Below, one piece after another: positions 17,971 to 26,464 of a stretch of DNA of 64,000 bases. This DNA comes from Herbinix sp. (lineage in GTDB: Bacteria > Bacillota > Clostridia > Lachnospirales > Lachnospiraceae). The stretch spans positions 161,002-225,001 of the forward strand of contig JAQSYO010000006.1 in the NCBI GenBank assembly GCA_029256105.1, written 5' to 3'. Position numbers and translations under genes: made by a program. Numbering within the stretch: position 1 is the first letter of the stretch; every line of letters starts with the position of its first letter. A model generated the notes under the pieces. It saw only the letters and a list, made by a program, of their open reading frames with translations. It made no database searches and was not told where the DNA came from.

Positions 17971-18936
17971 TTATGGGCAGTATAAGCATAATCTATCTTG
18001 TAAGCCTTCTAAGACTTCTTCTGGCACTTCCCTGACCTTGATATCTCCACCTAGGAATAGTAGCCAATTTATTACTTCTGTTAATTCTTCAGGCTTAGTA
18101 ACATTGATAAAAGTCTTTAGAATGGCTGTGGTTTGGTAAGGATTCGTATAGGAAATTGAAATCTTTAAAGGATGGTATTTTTTGAACTGAGCAATCGCTT
18201 TTGGACCCAGATCAAGGATTAGGTTGATTACTTCTTCCTTACTACTTAGTTTTTCTAAAATCTTTTTCTTACTTAATCTTTTTTTTGACGGGTAGGGTAT
18301 GACATCGGTGAGATCGTCGACAGAAAAAATCCGCTTCTTTTCTTCATTTAAATCAAAGCCTTCAATTAGCCAAAGGCTTTTTTCACGATAAAGGTGTAAG
18401 AGATAAATTGGATGATCAGACTTTATTCCCTTCTCTTCTTTAATGGTAAGCAATAAATAGCTATCCAAAAGAAGGATTTGGATGAGTTTTTCTAACATGG
18501 GATGTGGGAGGTCTGAAAGATCAAGCAGGTCGGGATTATTGGGGTTAGTCCCTTCAAAAATCAAGATTTGATTTAAAAAAACAAGGTCATCTTGTTGGTT
18601 TTCTGAAATGAGTCCTAGTAATTTTTCTGCTAATGACTGACGACTCTTTAGATAGGGAAGTTGTTGATTTCTTGTGGCCATAAAAGCAATAAAAAGTGCT
18701 TTGAGTTCATGATCAGTAAATCGAACATTGGGCAGTACAGAATTATGCATGACAAAATAGCCCCCATCCCTTCCAACTTCAGCGACAAGCGGTACCCCCA
18801 TGGCCTCAATTTCTCTGATATCTCTAATCGCTGTAGACCGAGAAATGTTAAATTCCAGCATGAGCTCAGTAATTGTAAAGTGGGCACGATTATTGATATA
18901 CCGCATGATTATATTAATCCGTTCAACTTTTTTCAT
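17971..18936 (-). CDS. YafY-type HTH/WYL-domain transcriptional regulator
   Basis: 321 residues. The DeoR-like winged helix at 1-60 includes FTITELMLEFNISRSTAIRDI; the middle and C-terminal parts correspond to WYL and WCX-like ligand-sensing domains (HLYREKSLWLIEGFDL near 195). WYL regulators respond to nucleotides or other small ligands. It is divergent from a GyrI-like gene with 109 bp between them, so it probably controls that pair. RBS TAGGAG. Confidence 0.9.
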   Translation of the reverse strand: MKKVERINIIMRYINNRAHFTITELMLEFNISRSTAIRDIREIEAMGVPLVAEVGRDGGYFVMHNSVLPNVRFTDHELKALFIAFMATRNQQLPYLKSRQSLAEKLLGLISENQQDDLVFLNQILIFEGTNPNNPDLLDLSDLPHPMLEKLIQILLLDSYLLLTIKEEKGIKSDHPIYLLHLYREKSLWLIEGFDLNEEKKRIFSVDDLTDVIPYPSKKRLSKKKILEKLSSKEEVINLILDLGPKAIAQFKKYHPLKISISYTNPYQTTAILKTFINVTKPEELTEVINWLLFLGGDIKVREVPEEVLEGLQDRLCLYCP

Positions 18937-19045
18937 TGGGACTCCTAAACAGTATCATTTTTTGACATGATTTAAGGTTATTATAAACACATCAGATGAA
19001 GAAGACAAGTCATTTGATTAATATAAATGAAGGAAGGTTTTAAAT

Positions 19046-19525
19046 ATGGCAAATTATATAATAGAACAAAAAGATAGCTTTACCGTTATAGGTTTTGGAG
19101 CTGAACTTAAGAGCAATTACACAGACTTTACTGGTTTAAATAAGGAAAAGTCAGACTTTTGGCAGGCAGTCAGTCAGGATGGAAGGCTTGTCACTTTAAA
19201 GGCCCTAGCCACAAATGATTACGTTTTTGCTGTGAACGAAGCAGTGAATAACAAGATGATGCATTATGCAGGCGTCATGACAGAGGCATCAGCACCAGAA
19301 GAAGCAAGAGTTATCCAATTTCCGAAAGGGAATTACCTAGTTGTGAAAGGGGAAGATAAGACGGCTGAAGAGTTGAATAATAAGCTTTCTGGTCTTGCCT
19401 TTGGTCAAGCGTTGCCTGAAGCAAAGAATTTTGCCTATGTTGGCGGGCCGAATGCAGTGGTTGAAATGGGGCAACATAACGGCTTAGTATTTGGAGAAAT
19501 GTGGATTCCGGTTGTACGAAAATAA
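19046..19525 (+). CDS. GyrI-like / effector-binding-domain protein
   Basis: 159 residues. It matches the stand-alone small-molecule binding domain of the GyrI/AraC-effector family: FTVIGFGAELKSNY at the N terminus, a middle YAGVMTEA strand, FPKGNYLVVKGE, and the terminal GEMWIPV strand. Such proteins sequester or hydrolyse small ligands. It is the first gene of a two-gene unit divergent from the WYL regulator. Its codon use is somewhat more GC-rich than the surrounding genes. Confidence 0.8.
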   Translation: MANYIIEQKDSFTVIGFGAELKSNYTDFTGLNKEKSDFWQAVSQDGRLVTLKALATNDYVFAVNEAVNNKMMHYAGVMTEASAPEEARVIQFPKGNYLVVKGEDKTAEELNNKLSGLAFGQALPEAKNFAYVGGPNAVVEMGQHNGLVFGEMWIPVVRK

Positions 19526-19547
19526 AGAGATAAAAGGAGGGATGAAT

Positions 19548-20012
19548 ATGTCCTATATCGTTGATTTTACAAATGTGTCTACCGTTGGATTAGAGTCTTC
19601 ACCTGTAGTAGAAGCGCTTGCCGGTTTACGTGCTAATGAGGCCCGTTACTTTATGAACAAATACAAGCATGAATTTACAGTTATACCGGCAAGCGAAAGT
19701 AAAGAGACCCTTGAATACGCGAACCGAATTTTGAAGGTGGAACGTGGTATCGAGTTTGCAGCCAAACCTTTAGAAACATCGCAATTTCAAGTAGAAAATA
19801 TCAAATTTGCCTACGTCTTTTATGAGGATGGTCTAGTGATTAACGTCATGTATACGGTTGATGACCCTAAGAAGCGCGCCGTTGGTTTGAAGCTTTCTGA
19901 GGGGATGGAAATTCCAAAGGAGTTAGAAACGAAGTTTAAGTTTGCTAGACAGAAGTCTAAACTAGCTGGGACAATTCGGGGTTCGTTTTTTGTAATTAAA
20001 GGAGAATATTAA
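19548..20012 (+). CDS. Conserved-looking protein of unknown function
   Basis: 154 residues from the ATG at 19548, seven bases after GGAGG; two other in-frame ATGs upstream have poor RBS spacing. No family recognised. The protein is soluble, charged, without Cys, and has beta-rich segments (IKFAYVFYEDGLVINVMYTV). It follows the GyrI-like gene by 22 bp, so the two are co-transcribed, and it probably belongs to the same WYL-controlled response. Confidence 0.75.
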   Translation: MSYIVDFTNVSTVGLESSPVVEALAGLRANEARYFMNKYKHEFTVIPASESKETLEYANRILKVERGIEFAAKPLETSQFQVENIKFAYVFYEDGLVINVMYTVDDPKKRAVGLKLSEGMEIPKELETKFKFARQKSKLAGTIRGSFFVIKGEY

Positions 20013-20076
20013 AGTCAATAGTTTTTTAGGAATTAACCCGTATTTTTGATATCACTTTAAAAGAGACAAATATATT

Positions 20077-20122
20077 AGAAGGCTTGAATTATTCATGGAG
20101 ATGAATAATTCAAGTCTTCTAT
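20077..20122. terminator. Strong terminator hairpin between convergent genes
   Basis: Perfect 14-bp stem (CTTGAATTATTCAT and its complement) with GGAG loop, extended by imperfect pairing. It overlaps the last codons of the DinG-family gene and can also end the upstream + strand unit. Confidence 0.8.
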
Positions 20123-22048
20123 TGTTCTAATGCTGGCTCCAGAAGGTAGTGCCCCCATAACAACTTTTTCCCAAGGTGCTCCTAATACGGAATCTAGAAT
20201 AACGATTGCTCCTTTGTCTTCCCGTGTTCTAATTAATCTCCCACATCCTTGCTTTAATTTAAGCCCCATTTCAGGATAATCTACTGCGATGACTGGATCT
20301 AATCCTCGTTCCCTTGCCTCTTTTCGTTGCATTTCAGTGAAAGGATCTTGTGAAGGAAAAGGTAACTGCCAAACGACAAGCATTGTTAGTGCGTCACCAG
20401 GCACGTCGATTCCTTCCCAAAAATTAGTACCAATCAATACCGATGTTTCCATCTCTCTAAACTTTCGAACAAGATAACCTCTATCCCCTTCATCTTCACA
20501 TAAAACCTCGAAAGGTAACTGGTACCCCCTTAATTTCCTTCTGATTTTTCGAACTTCCTGCAGTGAATTTGTAAGCACTAGAGCTCGTCCCCCATTTTGA
20601 TTTAGTAAAGATATTAATTTTTCAATACCTTGGGTATAGCTATCTTTAATCCTATTTGATGGATGGGTCAAATAGACAACAACTTGTTTTTCTAAATCAA
20701 AGGGACTTCCCACCGTAGATTTGGATGGCTTTTTTAACCCTAGTGTTCGTATAAAATAGCTAAAATCGCCTTCGTTACTTAAGGTTGCAGAGGTAAACAC
20801 CACCGGTAATCCCTTCTCGAATAAATTCTGATTCAACCTTTCATTTAGATTTCTAGGAACAACCAAAAAGCTACCATCCCGATGATCAACCCAAGTGATC
20901 GCATCTGTACTTTTATTTCTGCAGAATCTGTCTAATGCACTTATGGCTCTTTCAATTTGACCTTCATATGCTTGTATTTGACTTATTGATAAAGACTCAA
21001 AATATAGTTCTTGTTCAATTTGAATCTCAAGAAGAAGATGATCTAATGACTTTTGAAAGGTATTCGCTGCTTTCAATAAGGTATCGTTGATCCGCAGAGA
21101 TAGTCGTTCAGAACGTTCATCTGCTATGACAGAGCTTTCCAGATATGCAAAAAAATCACCAGCAGCTTGTTCCATGGCAAGCGTTGTTGAACTTAATGAA
21201 ACCCTAGCTCCCTGTATTTCTTCAAGAGAGAGGATCATACTATCTATCTCTTCCTTATTAATTTGTTGGCCAGCCTGCATGGCGGCGGGAAGCAATATCT
21301 TATGTCCCTCATCGAAAATGACAGCTGAATAACTTGGTAGTATAGGCAATTTCCCATTCGCAATTCTATCCTCTCGTGTCCATAAGTCATGAAAAAAGAT
21401 ATCATGATCTACAATAATTAAATCTTTCGAAGGTCTATAATGCTCTCTTGCCTTAACAAGTTTGCAAAAGCCACGGTTCAAACAGATATCACAAGCCATT
21501 GATTCATTCCACCCAATCAACTTCCAGACACGGTCCGGTATGGTCGGTATTTCTGAACGTTCCCCCATATTTGTTTTCGTTATCCACTGATTAATCTCCT
21601 TCGACATCGTGTTAAAATCTTCATCATTTTCATTTACTCGAACATCACAGATATACTGACGAGGATCTTTTGCCATTCGTGCATCTATCTCTAATCCAAG
21701 AAGCCTAGAAAGCTTTCTAATATCTCCCTCGTCTCCGGCAAGTTGTTCTTGAAGTGCTGTGGTGGCACAAGCAATTACTACAGGCTTCCCACTAAAGCGA
21801 GCATAGGCAATTGCTGAAAGTAAATATGCAAATGTTTTACCTGTACCAAGTCCTGCTTCCGCTAAGTGGATTTCTTTATTACAAATCGCGTCAGCAAGTT
21901 GAAACGCCGTATATATTTGTTCCTCCCTAACTTCATATCCGTGTTCCGGAAGGATATCATAAAAAACATCACCTATCCAATTACCTAAATTTACTTGAAA
22001 TTCTTCTTTACTTTTATAATCAAAGGGTTCCTTAATCCTCGCACACAT
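20093..22048 (-). CDS. dinG: DinG/YoaA-family (XPD-like) ATP-dependent DNA helicase
   Basis: 651 residues, superfamily 2 Rad3/XPD-type 5'-3' helicase. Walker A is AEAGLGTGKT (63-72). Four cysteines at 134, 186, 189 and 195 fit the iron-sulfur domain. The DEAH-like box reads FDEGHK (245-250). VFTSATLSN and QGCGRLIRTREDKG are helicase motifs III and VI. Such proteins unwind R-loops or repair intermediates, often under SOS control; no LexA box was looked for beyond the immediate start. RBS AGGAGGG. Single gene. Confidence 0.92.
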   Translation of the reverse strand: MCARIKEPFDYKSKEEFQVNLGNWIGDVFYDILPEHGYEVREEQIYTAFQLADAICNKEIHLAEAGLGTGKTFAYLLSAIAYARFSGKPVVIACATTALQEQLAGDEGDIRKLSRLLGLEIDARMAKDPRQYICDVRVNENDEDFNTMSKEINQWITKTNMGERSEIPTIPDRVWKLIGWNESMACDICLNRGFCKLVKAREHYRPSKDLIIVDHDIFFHDLWTREDRIANGKLPILPSYSAVIFDEGHKILLPAAMQAGQQINKEEIDSMILSLEEIQGARVSLSSTTLAMEQAAGDFFAYLESSVIADERSERLSLRINDTLLKAANTFQKSLDHLLLEIQIEQELYFESLSISQIQAYEGQIERAISALDRFCRNKSTDAITWVDHRDGSFLVVPRNLNERLNQNLFEKGLPVVFTSATLSNEGDFSYFIRTLGLKKPSKSTVGSPFDLEKQVVVYLTHPSNRIKDSYTQGIEKLISLLNQNGGRALVLTNSLQEVRKIRRKLRGYQLPFEVLCEDEGDRGYLVRKFREMETSVLIGTNFWEGIDVPGDALTMLVVWQLPFPSQDPFTEMQRKEARERGLDPVIAVDYPEMGLKLKQGCGRLIRTREDKGAIVILDSVLGAPWEKVVMGALPSGASIRTIEDLNYSSP

Positions 22049-22126
22049 GTTTCTTTCCCTCCTAGATTGCTATGCATATTTTATCTAAAATCCATTATTA
22101 ATAAATGTCCACCTACCTTTAGAACA

Positions 22127-22258
22127 TCACATAATTTGGATTTTAGTGTTAACAAAATATTCACGAATAACAACTGATGATACCTTTGCAATTTGGACTC
22201 TTTCAGAGGTGTCATATATCTTAGCTATCATTTCAAACTTATCCGTATTTCCCATCAT
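22127..22258 (-). pseudogene. Truncated class I methyltransferase, N-terminal 43 codons only
   Basis: An intact RBS (GGAGTGG) and ATG begin a frame reading MMGNTDKFEMIAKIYDTSER, then VQIAKVSSVVIREYF, which is the typical N terminus of a SAM-dependent methyltransferase family of Firmicutes. It stops after 43 codons, before the SAM-binding DxGxGxG motif, and nothing downstream continues it. It is a 5' remnant in the 449-bp gap after the DUF1398 gene. Confidence 0.55.
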
Positions 22259-22431
22259 TACCACTCCATCTAACTTAATAAAAGTACCTAAATCTTATAA
22301 TAATATAAAAAATAGAATTATATTCTATCAAAGCATTCGTATTTAGTCCACATTTATATTATTCTTTATGAAATAACAAAACCTCAGTATGCAATGATAA
22401 CACTTTGTTTTTTTGCTATAGAAAGCATCAG

Positions 22432-22474
22432 GAAATAAAAGAGGCTATGCTTTCTATAAAGAAAACATAGCCCT
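22432..22474 (-). terminator. Terminator of the DUF1398 gene
   Basis: On the - strand AGGGCTATG(TTTTCTTT) pairs with AAAGCATAGCCT around a short loop, followed by CTTTTATTT. Confidence 0.65.
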
Positions 22475-22497
22475 TATGTTTCTGCCTAAACGTAGCT

Positions 22498-22890
22498 TTA
22501 GACGGAAGGTATTGTTTCAACAATTACTGCATTCTCTTGTAAATCATAGTAACTACATGTCATCTTCTCTAAATCTGATATCCATTTATAGACACCAGCT
22601 TGAGCTATCTCATTGCAAAATGTCGCAAAATCAGACTCACCAATTTGATTTCTCTTCAATGCTGCTAAAGCTGTCTCCTGGCAAGAAAAATCACCGATTT
22701 TAACATTTACGGGACTACTCTGACTTTCAATTTGGTCACCATTTTTGTTTACATATAGTATCTGTCCTGTTCTTAAATCATAAGTATTAGTCACCATACC
22801 CATTAATCGAAACTCTCTTATAAGTTTTGGGAAGTCTGGACCCGTATATTTCTTATGAGCCTCGTGTATTGCTTGTAAAGTAAACTCCAT
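22498..22890 (-). CDS. DUF1398 family protein
   Basis: 130 residues, the usual size of DUF1398 (YbcV-like) proteins. Family-like features are DFPKLIREFRLMGMVTNTYD, a central basic-acidic switch, and the C-terminal KWISDLEKMTCSYYDLQ. Function of the family is not established. RBS AGGGAG. Monocistronic. Confidence 0.75.
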   Translation of the reverse strand: MEFTLQAIHEAHKKYTGPDFPKLIREFRLMGMVTNTYDLRTGQILYVNKNGDQIESQSSPVNVKIGDFSCQETALAALKRNQIGESDFATFCNEIAQAGVYKWISDLEKMTCSYYDLQENAVIVETIPSV

Positions 22891-23206
22891 TTAATCATCT
22901 CCCTTTAATTCAATCAAAATAGTATACTTCCGTCCTCATTAATCCTATCCTGAACCTCATTTGCATTTAAAGATACAAAAAAGCACCCTGATAATCATTC
23001 TTGGAGGAGTGAATCTCACATACTACATATCACATTTTCTCTTAATTTAATTATTTCTGATTACTCCTTAGAATAATATATAGAATAACGCACCAGGCTT
23101 GACAACAGTATGTCATATTTTAAAATAATCAATTATACCTTATAGCCAAGAGCGTAGTCCCTTGTCTATCTGATATCCATATTCCGTATTAGAACCTTAA
23201 ATCAGT
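22891..23206. other. Intergenic, nothing recognised
   Basis: 316 bp of AT-rich sequence between the DUF1398 gene and the YdeI-like pseudogene. No hairpin with a T-tract and no convincing open frame. Confidence 0.4.
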
Positions 23207-23778
23207 TTAATAATCCAATAGCCTACCGCTATCATGCCAATCCCCGTACATTTGATTGTCTCTTGTATTCTTTATAAATTTTTCTAATCGGTGCGTATAT
23301 AACTCCATATCTTTATGTTCCCTTTGAATTGTGTCAATTCGTATGCGTCTATATAATTCAGGAAACCCCATAAAATTGTCATAAACCTGAGGATCTTCTT
23401 TTAATCGCTGATCGATCAATGGATCAATTACAAATGCTTCTCGCTTCATTTCTGGCAGTACCTTTCTTCCCGCATCCGTCATAAGTTCTAATTTCTCCAA
23501 ACGTCGTACCCGTTCCTTATTTAATTCCGTCCAAGATGTTTTTTGTGCTCGCGGAGATAGTCGTTGTGCCAATTGTTCTTCCGATATTTTTTTTTAATTC
23601 CATCAATCCATCCAAAGCACAACGCTTCTTCAACAGCATCCAGATATAATATCGTATCAGGTTTCGAAGTTATACTCACGAGAATCCAACAATACCCTTC
23701 ATTTAAGTGATTTTCCTTTAACCACTCCCGCAACATTTCTCTAGTATTCAGGTATAATAAATTATCTATTTTCATCAT
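23207..23778 (-). pseudogene. YdeI/OmpD-associated family gene split by a frameshift
   Basis: Two overlapping frames together give one full-length protein of about 190 residues. The first (from 23778, RBS GAGGAG) has the family's N-terminal part ending CFGWIDGIKKK; the second resumes EEQLAQRLSPRAQKTSWTEL and runs to the C terminus. The break is at a run of nine A's on the coding strand (23587-23595). One extra A restores the frame. The family is tied to bacteriocin or stress protection by annotation only. It could be a real mutation, a sequencing error in a homopolymer, or a gene rescued by transcriptional slippage. Confidence 0.8.
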
Positions 23779-23947
23779 CAGCTCTCCTCAATATACATAT
23801 TCTAAACCAGTTAATTCACTATCCTTCTAGTTAAACATTAAATCAGAGTTGCCTTCAAAAGTAAATACTTTTCACGCAACTCTGGAAATATAACATATGT
23901 AACAGTAACCATTTATCCGGTAACTTATTAATACTTAAAAATTGTTA

Positions 23948-23997
23948 TTGACACAGCAAAGCTCATCCTATATAATTATAGACAAATACAGTCTGTA
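23948..23997 (+). promoter_or_regulatory. Promoter and operator of the rrf2-like gene
   Basis: TTGACA (23948-23953), 17-bp spacer, TATAAT (23971-23976): a perfect sigma-A promoter. The inverted repeat TACAGTCTGTA (23987-23997) lies at about +5 to +15, so a protein bound there would block initiation or elongation. The same 11-mer lies before the neighbouring methyltransferase gene. Confidence 0.85.
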
Positions 23998-24018
23998 ATG
24001 TCTTTATGGAGGATTGCT

Positions 24019-24399
24019 ATGAAGTATACGAAAGCAACGAATTATGCTTTACATTTAATGGCCTATTTCGTTCAGCAAGAAGGCAAAGACAATTTAAGTC
24101 TTCAGCCTTTGGCTAGTCACATGAATATATCACCTACCTACCTGTCCAAGATACTAACTCAATTAGTCAAGGCGGACCTTATTCAGTCTACACCTGGAGT
24201 AAATGGAGGTTATAGTCTTAGAAAACCTAAGACTGAAATTAGTTTTTATGACGTCATTCAAGCAATTGAAGGTAGCGGAGCGTTATTCTCTTGTGAAATG
24301 TACGAGAATCGTGCTTGCCACATAGAAATGGTTATGAGAGACGCCGAAGAAAAAATGGTGAACCACCTTAAAGAAAAACGTATTTATGACATTGTATAA
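24019..24399 (+). CDS. Rrf2 family transcriptional regulator
   Basis: 126 residues from the ATG directly after GGAGG; the longer frame starts before that RBS. Winged helix at 1-75 (YALHLMAYF, LASHMNISPTYLSKILTQL, GVNGGYSLRKP), then DVIQAIEG. Only two cysteines remain in the usual cluster region (FSCEMYENRACHIE), fewer than the three of IscR/NsrR, so an Fe-S cluster is unlikely or atypical. It probably represses itself and the next gene through TACAGTCTGTA. Confidence 0.9.
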   Translation: MKYTKATNYALHLMAYFVQQEGKDNLSLQPLASHMNISPTYLSKILTQLVKADLIQSTPGVNGGYSLRKPKTEISFYDVIQAIEGSGALFSCEMYENRACHIEMVMRDAEEKMVNHLKEKRIYDIV

Positions 24400-24440
24400 A
24401 AATGAGTTAGAAAAATAAACAGTTAAACTGCTCATTTTTT
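24398..24440 (+). terminator. Terminator after the rrf2-like gene
   Basis: AAAATGAG pairs with CTCATTTTTT, enclosing the inner hairpin CAGTTAAACTG; ends in a T-run. It splits the regulator from the methyltransferase, which therefore needs its own promoter. Confidence 0.7.
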
Positions 24441-24458
24441 GGAGTAATTATAGATATT

Positions 24459-24469
24459 TACAGTCTGTA
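24459..24469 (+). promoter_or_regulatory. Second copy of operator TACAGTCTGTA
   Basis: An exact copy of the 11-bp inverted repeat in the rrf2 promoter, in a matching A/T context (TATAGATATTT before it), 27 bp upstream of the methyltransferase start. Confidence 0.75.
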
Positions 24470-24495
24470 TTATATATTATAGGAGGTGTCTAATT

Positions 24496-25128
24496 ATGAA
24501 TCACATGCATCATTATAACCATCCGGATCAAAATTTTTCAAACAAAATTGCCTTTTTAGATAGCAAGCAAAGGGAGCGTCTCATTCCACCGGAAGCACTT
24601 ATTAGCCAAATGCCAATTCAAAAAAATCATACTTTACTCGATGTTGGTGCTGGCTCAGGTTTTTTTACAATTCCTATGGCTGAAAGTACATCTAGCAAAG
24701 TGTACGCTATGGATCCTGATCGACGTATGCTCAGCGTTATAGAAGAAAAGGCTATGGAAAAAGGACTTACTAATATTGAACTGATACCAGATTATATTGA
24801 AAACTTAAGCATTCAAAATAACAGTATTGATTTTGTTATGGCATCTTTAATACTTCACGAAGTAAGTTCACTGACAAAAGCACTCTCAACTATATTTGAG
24901 GTATTAAAAGCAGGAGGTCACTTGTTATGTATGGAGTATGAAAAGGATGACTTGATAATTGAAGGACCACCAATGTCCATTCGTATTGGCTCAGAGGAAC
25001 TCGAAAGAGTATTGTTATTAAGTGGTTTTGACATTGTGAAAAAGACTAATATTAATGACGCCATATATACTATCTTAGCAGTTAAAAAGGAGAATCCCCA
25101 CCTAGTTTCCGATTTTCCAAAAACTTAA
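24496..25128 (+). CDS. Class I SAM-dependent methyltransferase
   Basis: 210 residues. SAM-binding motif I is LLDVGAGSGFFTIP (47-60), motif II ends in an acidic residue at VYAMDPD, and the post-motif LILHEVSSL and LKAGGHLLCMEY are typical of UbiE/Methyltransf_11 proteins. The first ten residues are His-rich (MNHMHHYNH) and could bind a metal. Substrate unknown. RBS AGGAGGTG. Controlled, by inference, by the Rrf2 regulator just upstream. Confidence 0.88.
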   Translation: MNHMHHYNHPDQNFSNKIAFLDSKQRERLIPPEALISQMPIQKNHTLLDVGAGSGFFTIPMAESTSSKVYAMDPDRRMLSVIEEKAMEKGLTNIELIPDYIENLSIQNNSIDFVMASLILHEVSSLTKALSTIFEVLKAGGHLLCMEYEKDDLIIEGPPMSIRIGSEELERVLLLSGFDIVKKTNINDAIYTILAVKKENPHLVSDFPKT

Positions 25129-25147
25129 TCTGTGGGGATTATCATAG

Positions 25148-25765
25148 TTATAATTTGCCGTGGAACATTTCTTTATCAAATTCTGGGTTAAAATAGTAGA
25201 AGTTTTTACTGTCCAATTTATCCTTTGTCTTCTCCAAGGCTTCTCCAAATCTTTGGAAGTGGACGATTTCTCTGCTCCTGAGAAACTTTAATGGTTCTTG
25301 GATTTCAGGGTCAGGAATCATTCGAAGTAAATTGTCATATACGGTTCTAGCTTTTTGTTCTGCAGCAAGATTTTCTGTCAGATCGGTTATAGCATCTCCT
25401 TTGGACTGAAATTCAATAGCTGTAAAGGGTAGCGATGATGCTGCCTGAGGCCACAGGGCCGTGGTATGATCAATATAATAAGCGTCAAATCCAGCTTCTT
25501 TTGCCTGTTCAATCGTTAGATTCTTAGTCAGCTGATATACCATGGCACAGATGATCTCCATATGCGCCAATTCCTCCGTACCAATGTCCGTTAACAAACC
25601 TCCAACTTCTTTTATAGGCATGGTATAACGCTGTGACAAATACCGCATAGATGCGGACAATTCTCCATCCGGCCCTCCATACTGACTGATAATGAGTCGC
25701 GCTGACTTCGGACAGGTCGTAGTTATTTTCACCGGATATTGTAGTCGTTTTTCATAAATCCACAT
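25148..25765 (-). CDS. cotJC: Spore coat protein CotJC (manganese-catalase family)
   Basis: 205 residues, the full length of CotJC. It has the ferritin-like di-metal fold of manganese catalases: YLSQRYTMP, GTEELAHMEI (Glu and His ligands) and SREIVHFQRF (second Glu/His pair). CotJC is a spore inner-coat protein made in the mother cell. It starts immediately after the stop codon of the CotJA-CotJB fusion gene and uses an AAGGAG within it. Confidence 0.93.
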   Translation of the reverse strand: MWIYEKRLQYPVKITTTCPKSARLIISQYGGPDGELSASMRYLSQRYTMPIKEVGGLLTDIGTEELAHMEIICAMVYQLTKNLTIEQAKEAGFDAYYIDHTTALWPQAASSLPFTAIEFQSKGDAITDLTENLAAEQKARTVYDNLLRMIPDPEIQEPLKFLRSREIVHFQRFGEALEKTKDKLDSKNFYYFNPEFDKEMFHGKL

Positions 25766-26227
25766 TTAAACACACGCTCCTTCCCAAGGCATCGGCCCAT
25801 CTTGCCAACAGAAGCTTACCTCATCTTCCTTCATACAGTATGGCAGGCAAAGTCTTGTAAGTGGGTAAAATTCCTGCGCAAACTGTTTTCTAAGTTCCGC
25901 ATATTCCTTTATTTTTTGATGATACAGTTGGATTGCCTGTGCATCCTTATCATGGGTATCCAGATAAAGTGTCAGATCATCTAAAAAAAAACTAATTTGA
26001 TTGATCTTCGTCATTAGCTGTTCCCTGTCGGTCTGCTCCTTCGTCTTTTTTGCTACTTCTGTCTTGGATGCAATCGGATTCTTACTTTCCAACACCGAGT
26101 TTGCCGCAAAAAACGGTTTGTTCAGATCATAGAAAATAGTACCGATATTTAAAGCTTCTTCCTCACTGTACAATTTGCCCCATTCCTGAATCGGTATATT
26201 TGCAATCGCCAAATAATTTTCAGACAT
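25766..26227 (-). CDS. Fused CotJA-CotJB spore coat protein
   Basis: 153 residues from the ATG at 26227, preceded by AAAGGAG; the frame extends upstream but without a better start. The first 45 residues match CotJA (IPIQEWGKLYSEEEALNIGT) and about 65-153 match CotJB (DDLTLYLDTHDKDAQAI ... QDGPMPWEGACV). In other sporulators these are separate genes cotJA and cotJB ahead of cotJC. Here one open frame joins them through a Lys/Thr-rich linker. The order CotJA-CotJB-CotJC is kept, so the protein is probably functional. Confidence 0.82.
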   Translation of the reverse strand: MSENYLAIANIPIQEWGKLYSEEEALNIGTIFYDLNKPFFAANSVLESKNPIASKTEVAKKTKEQTDREQLMTKINQISFFLDDLTLYLDTHDKDAQAIQLYHQKIKEYAELRKQFAQEFYPLTRLCLPYCMKEDEVSFCWQDGPMPWEGACV

Positions 26228-26464
26228 AATAAACTCCTTTCTTGTAAATACTACATTTGTAATCAAATACTTCTTTTAAAATATTATTTTACATACTTAG
26301 TATCTGCAAATAAGGAGTTTTTATAGTGGAAATCGCTGCATTTTATGCTTGTTCAAGACGTTAGTAAATCCATTTTTATGATACTACTATCTCCATTGAG
26401 GATACAAAAAATTGAGGATAGTGATAATGGGAATATGGCGGCAGGGACGTTTTATTTTTAAATT

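Noticed and set aside
25093..25140. AATCCCCA/TGGGGATT hairpin at the end of the methyltransferase gene
   Set aside because: 32-nt loop and no T-tract; too weak to call a terminator.
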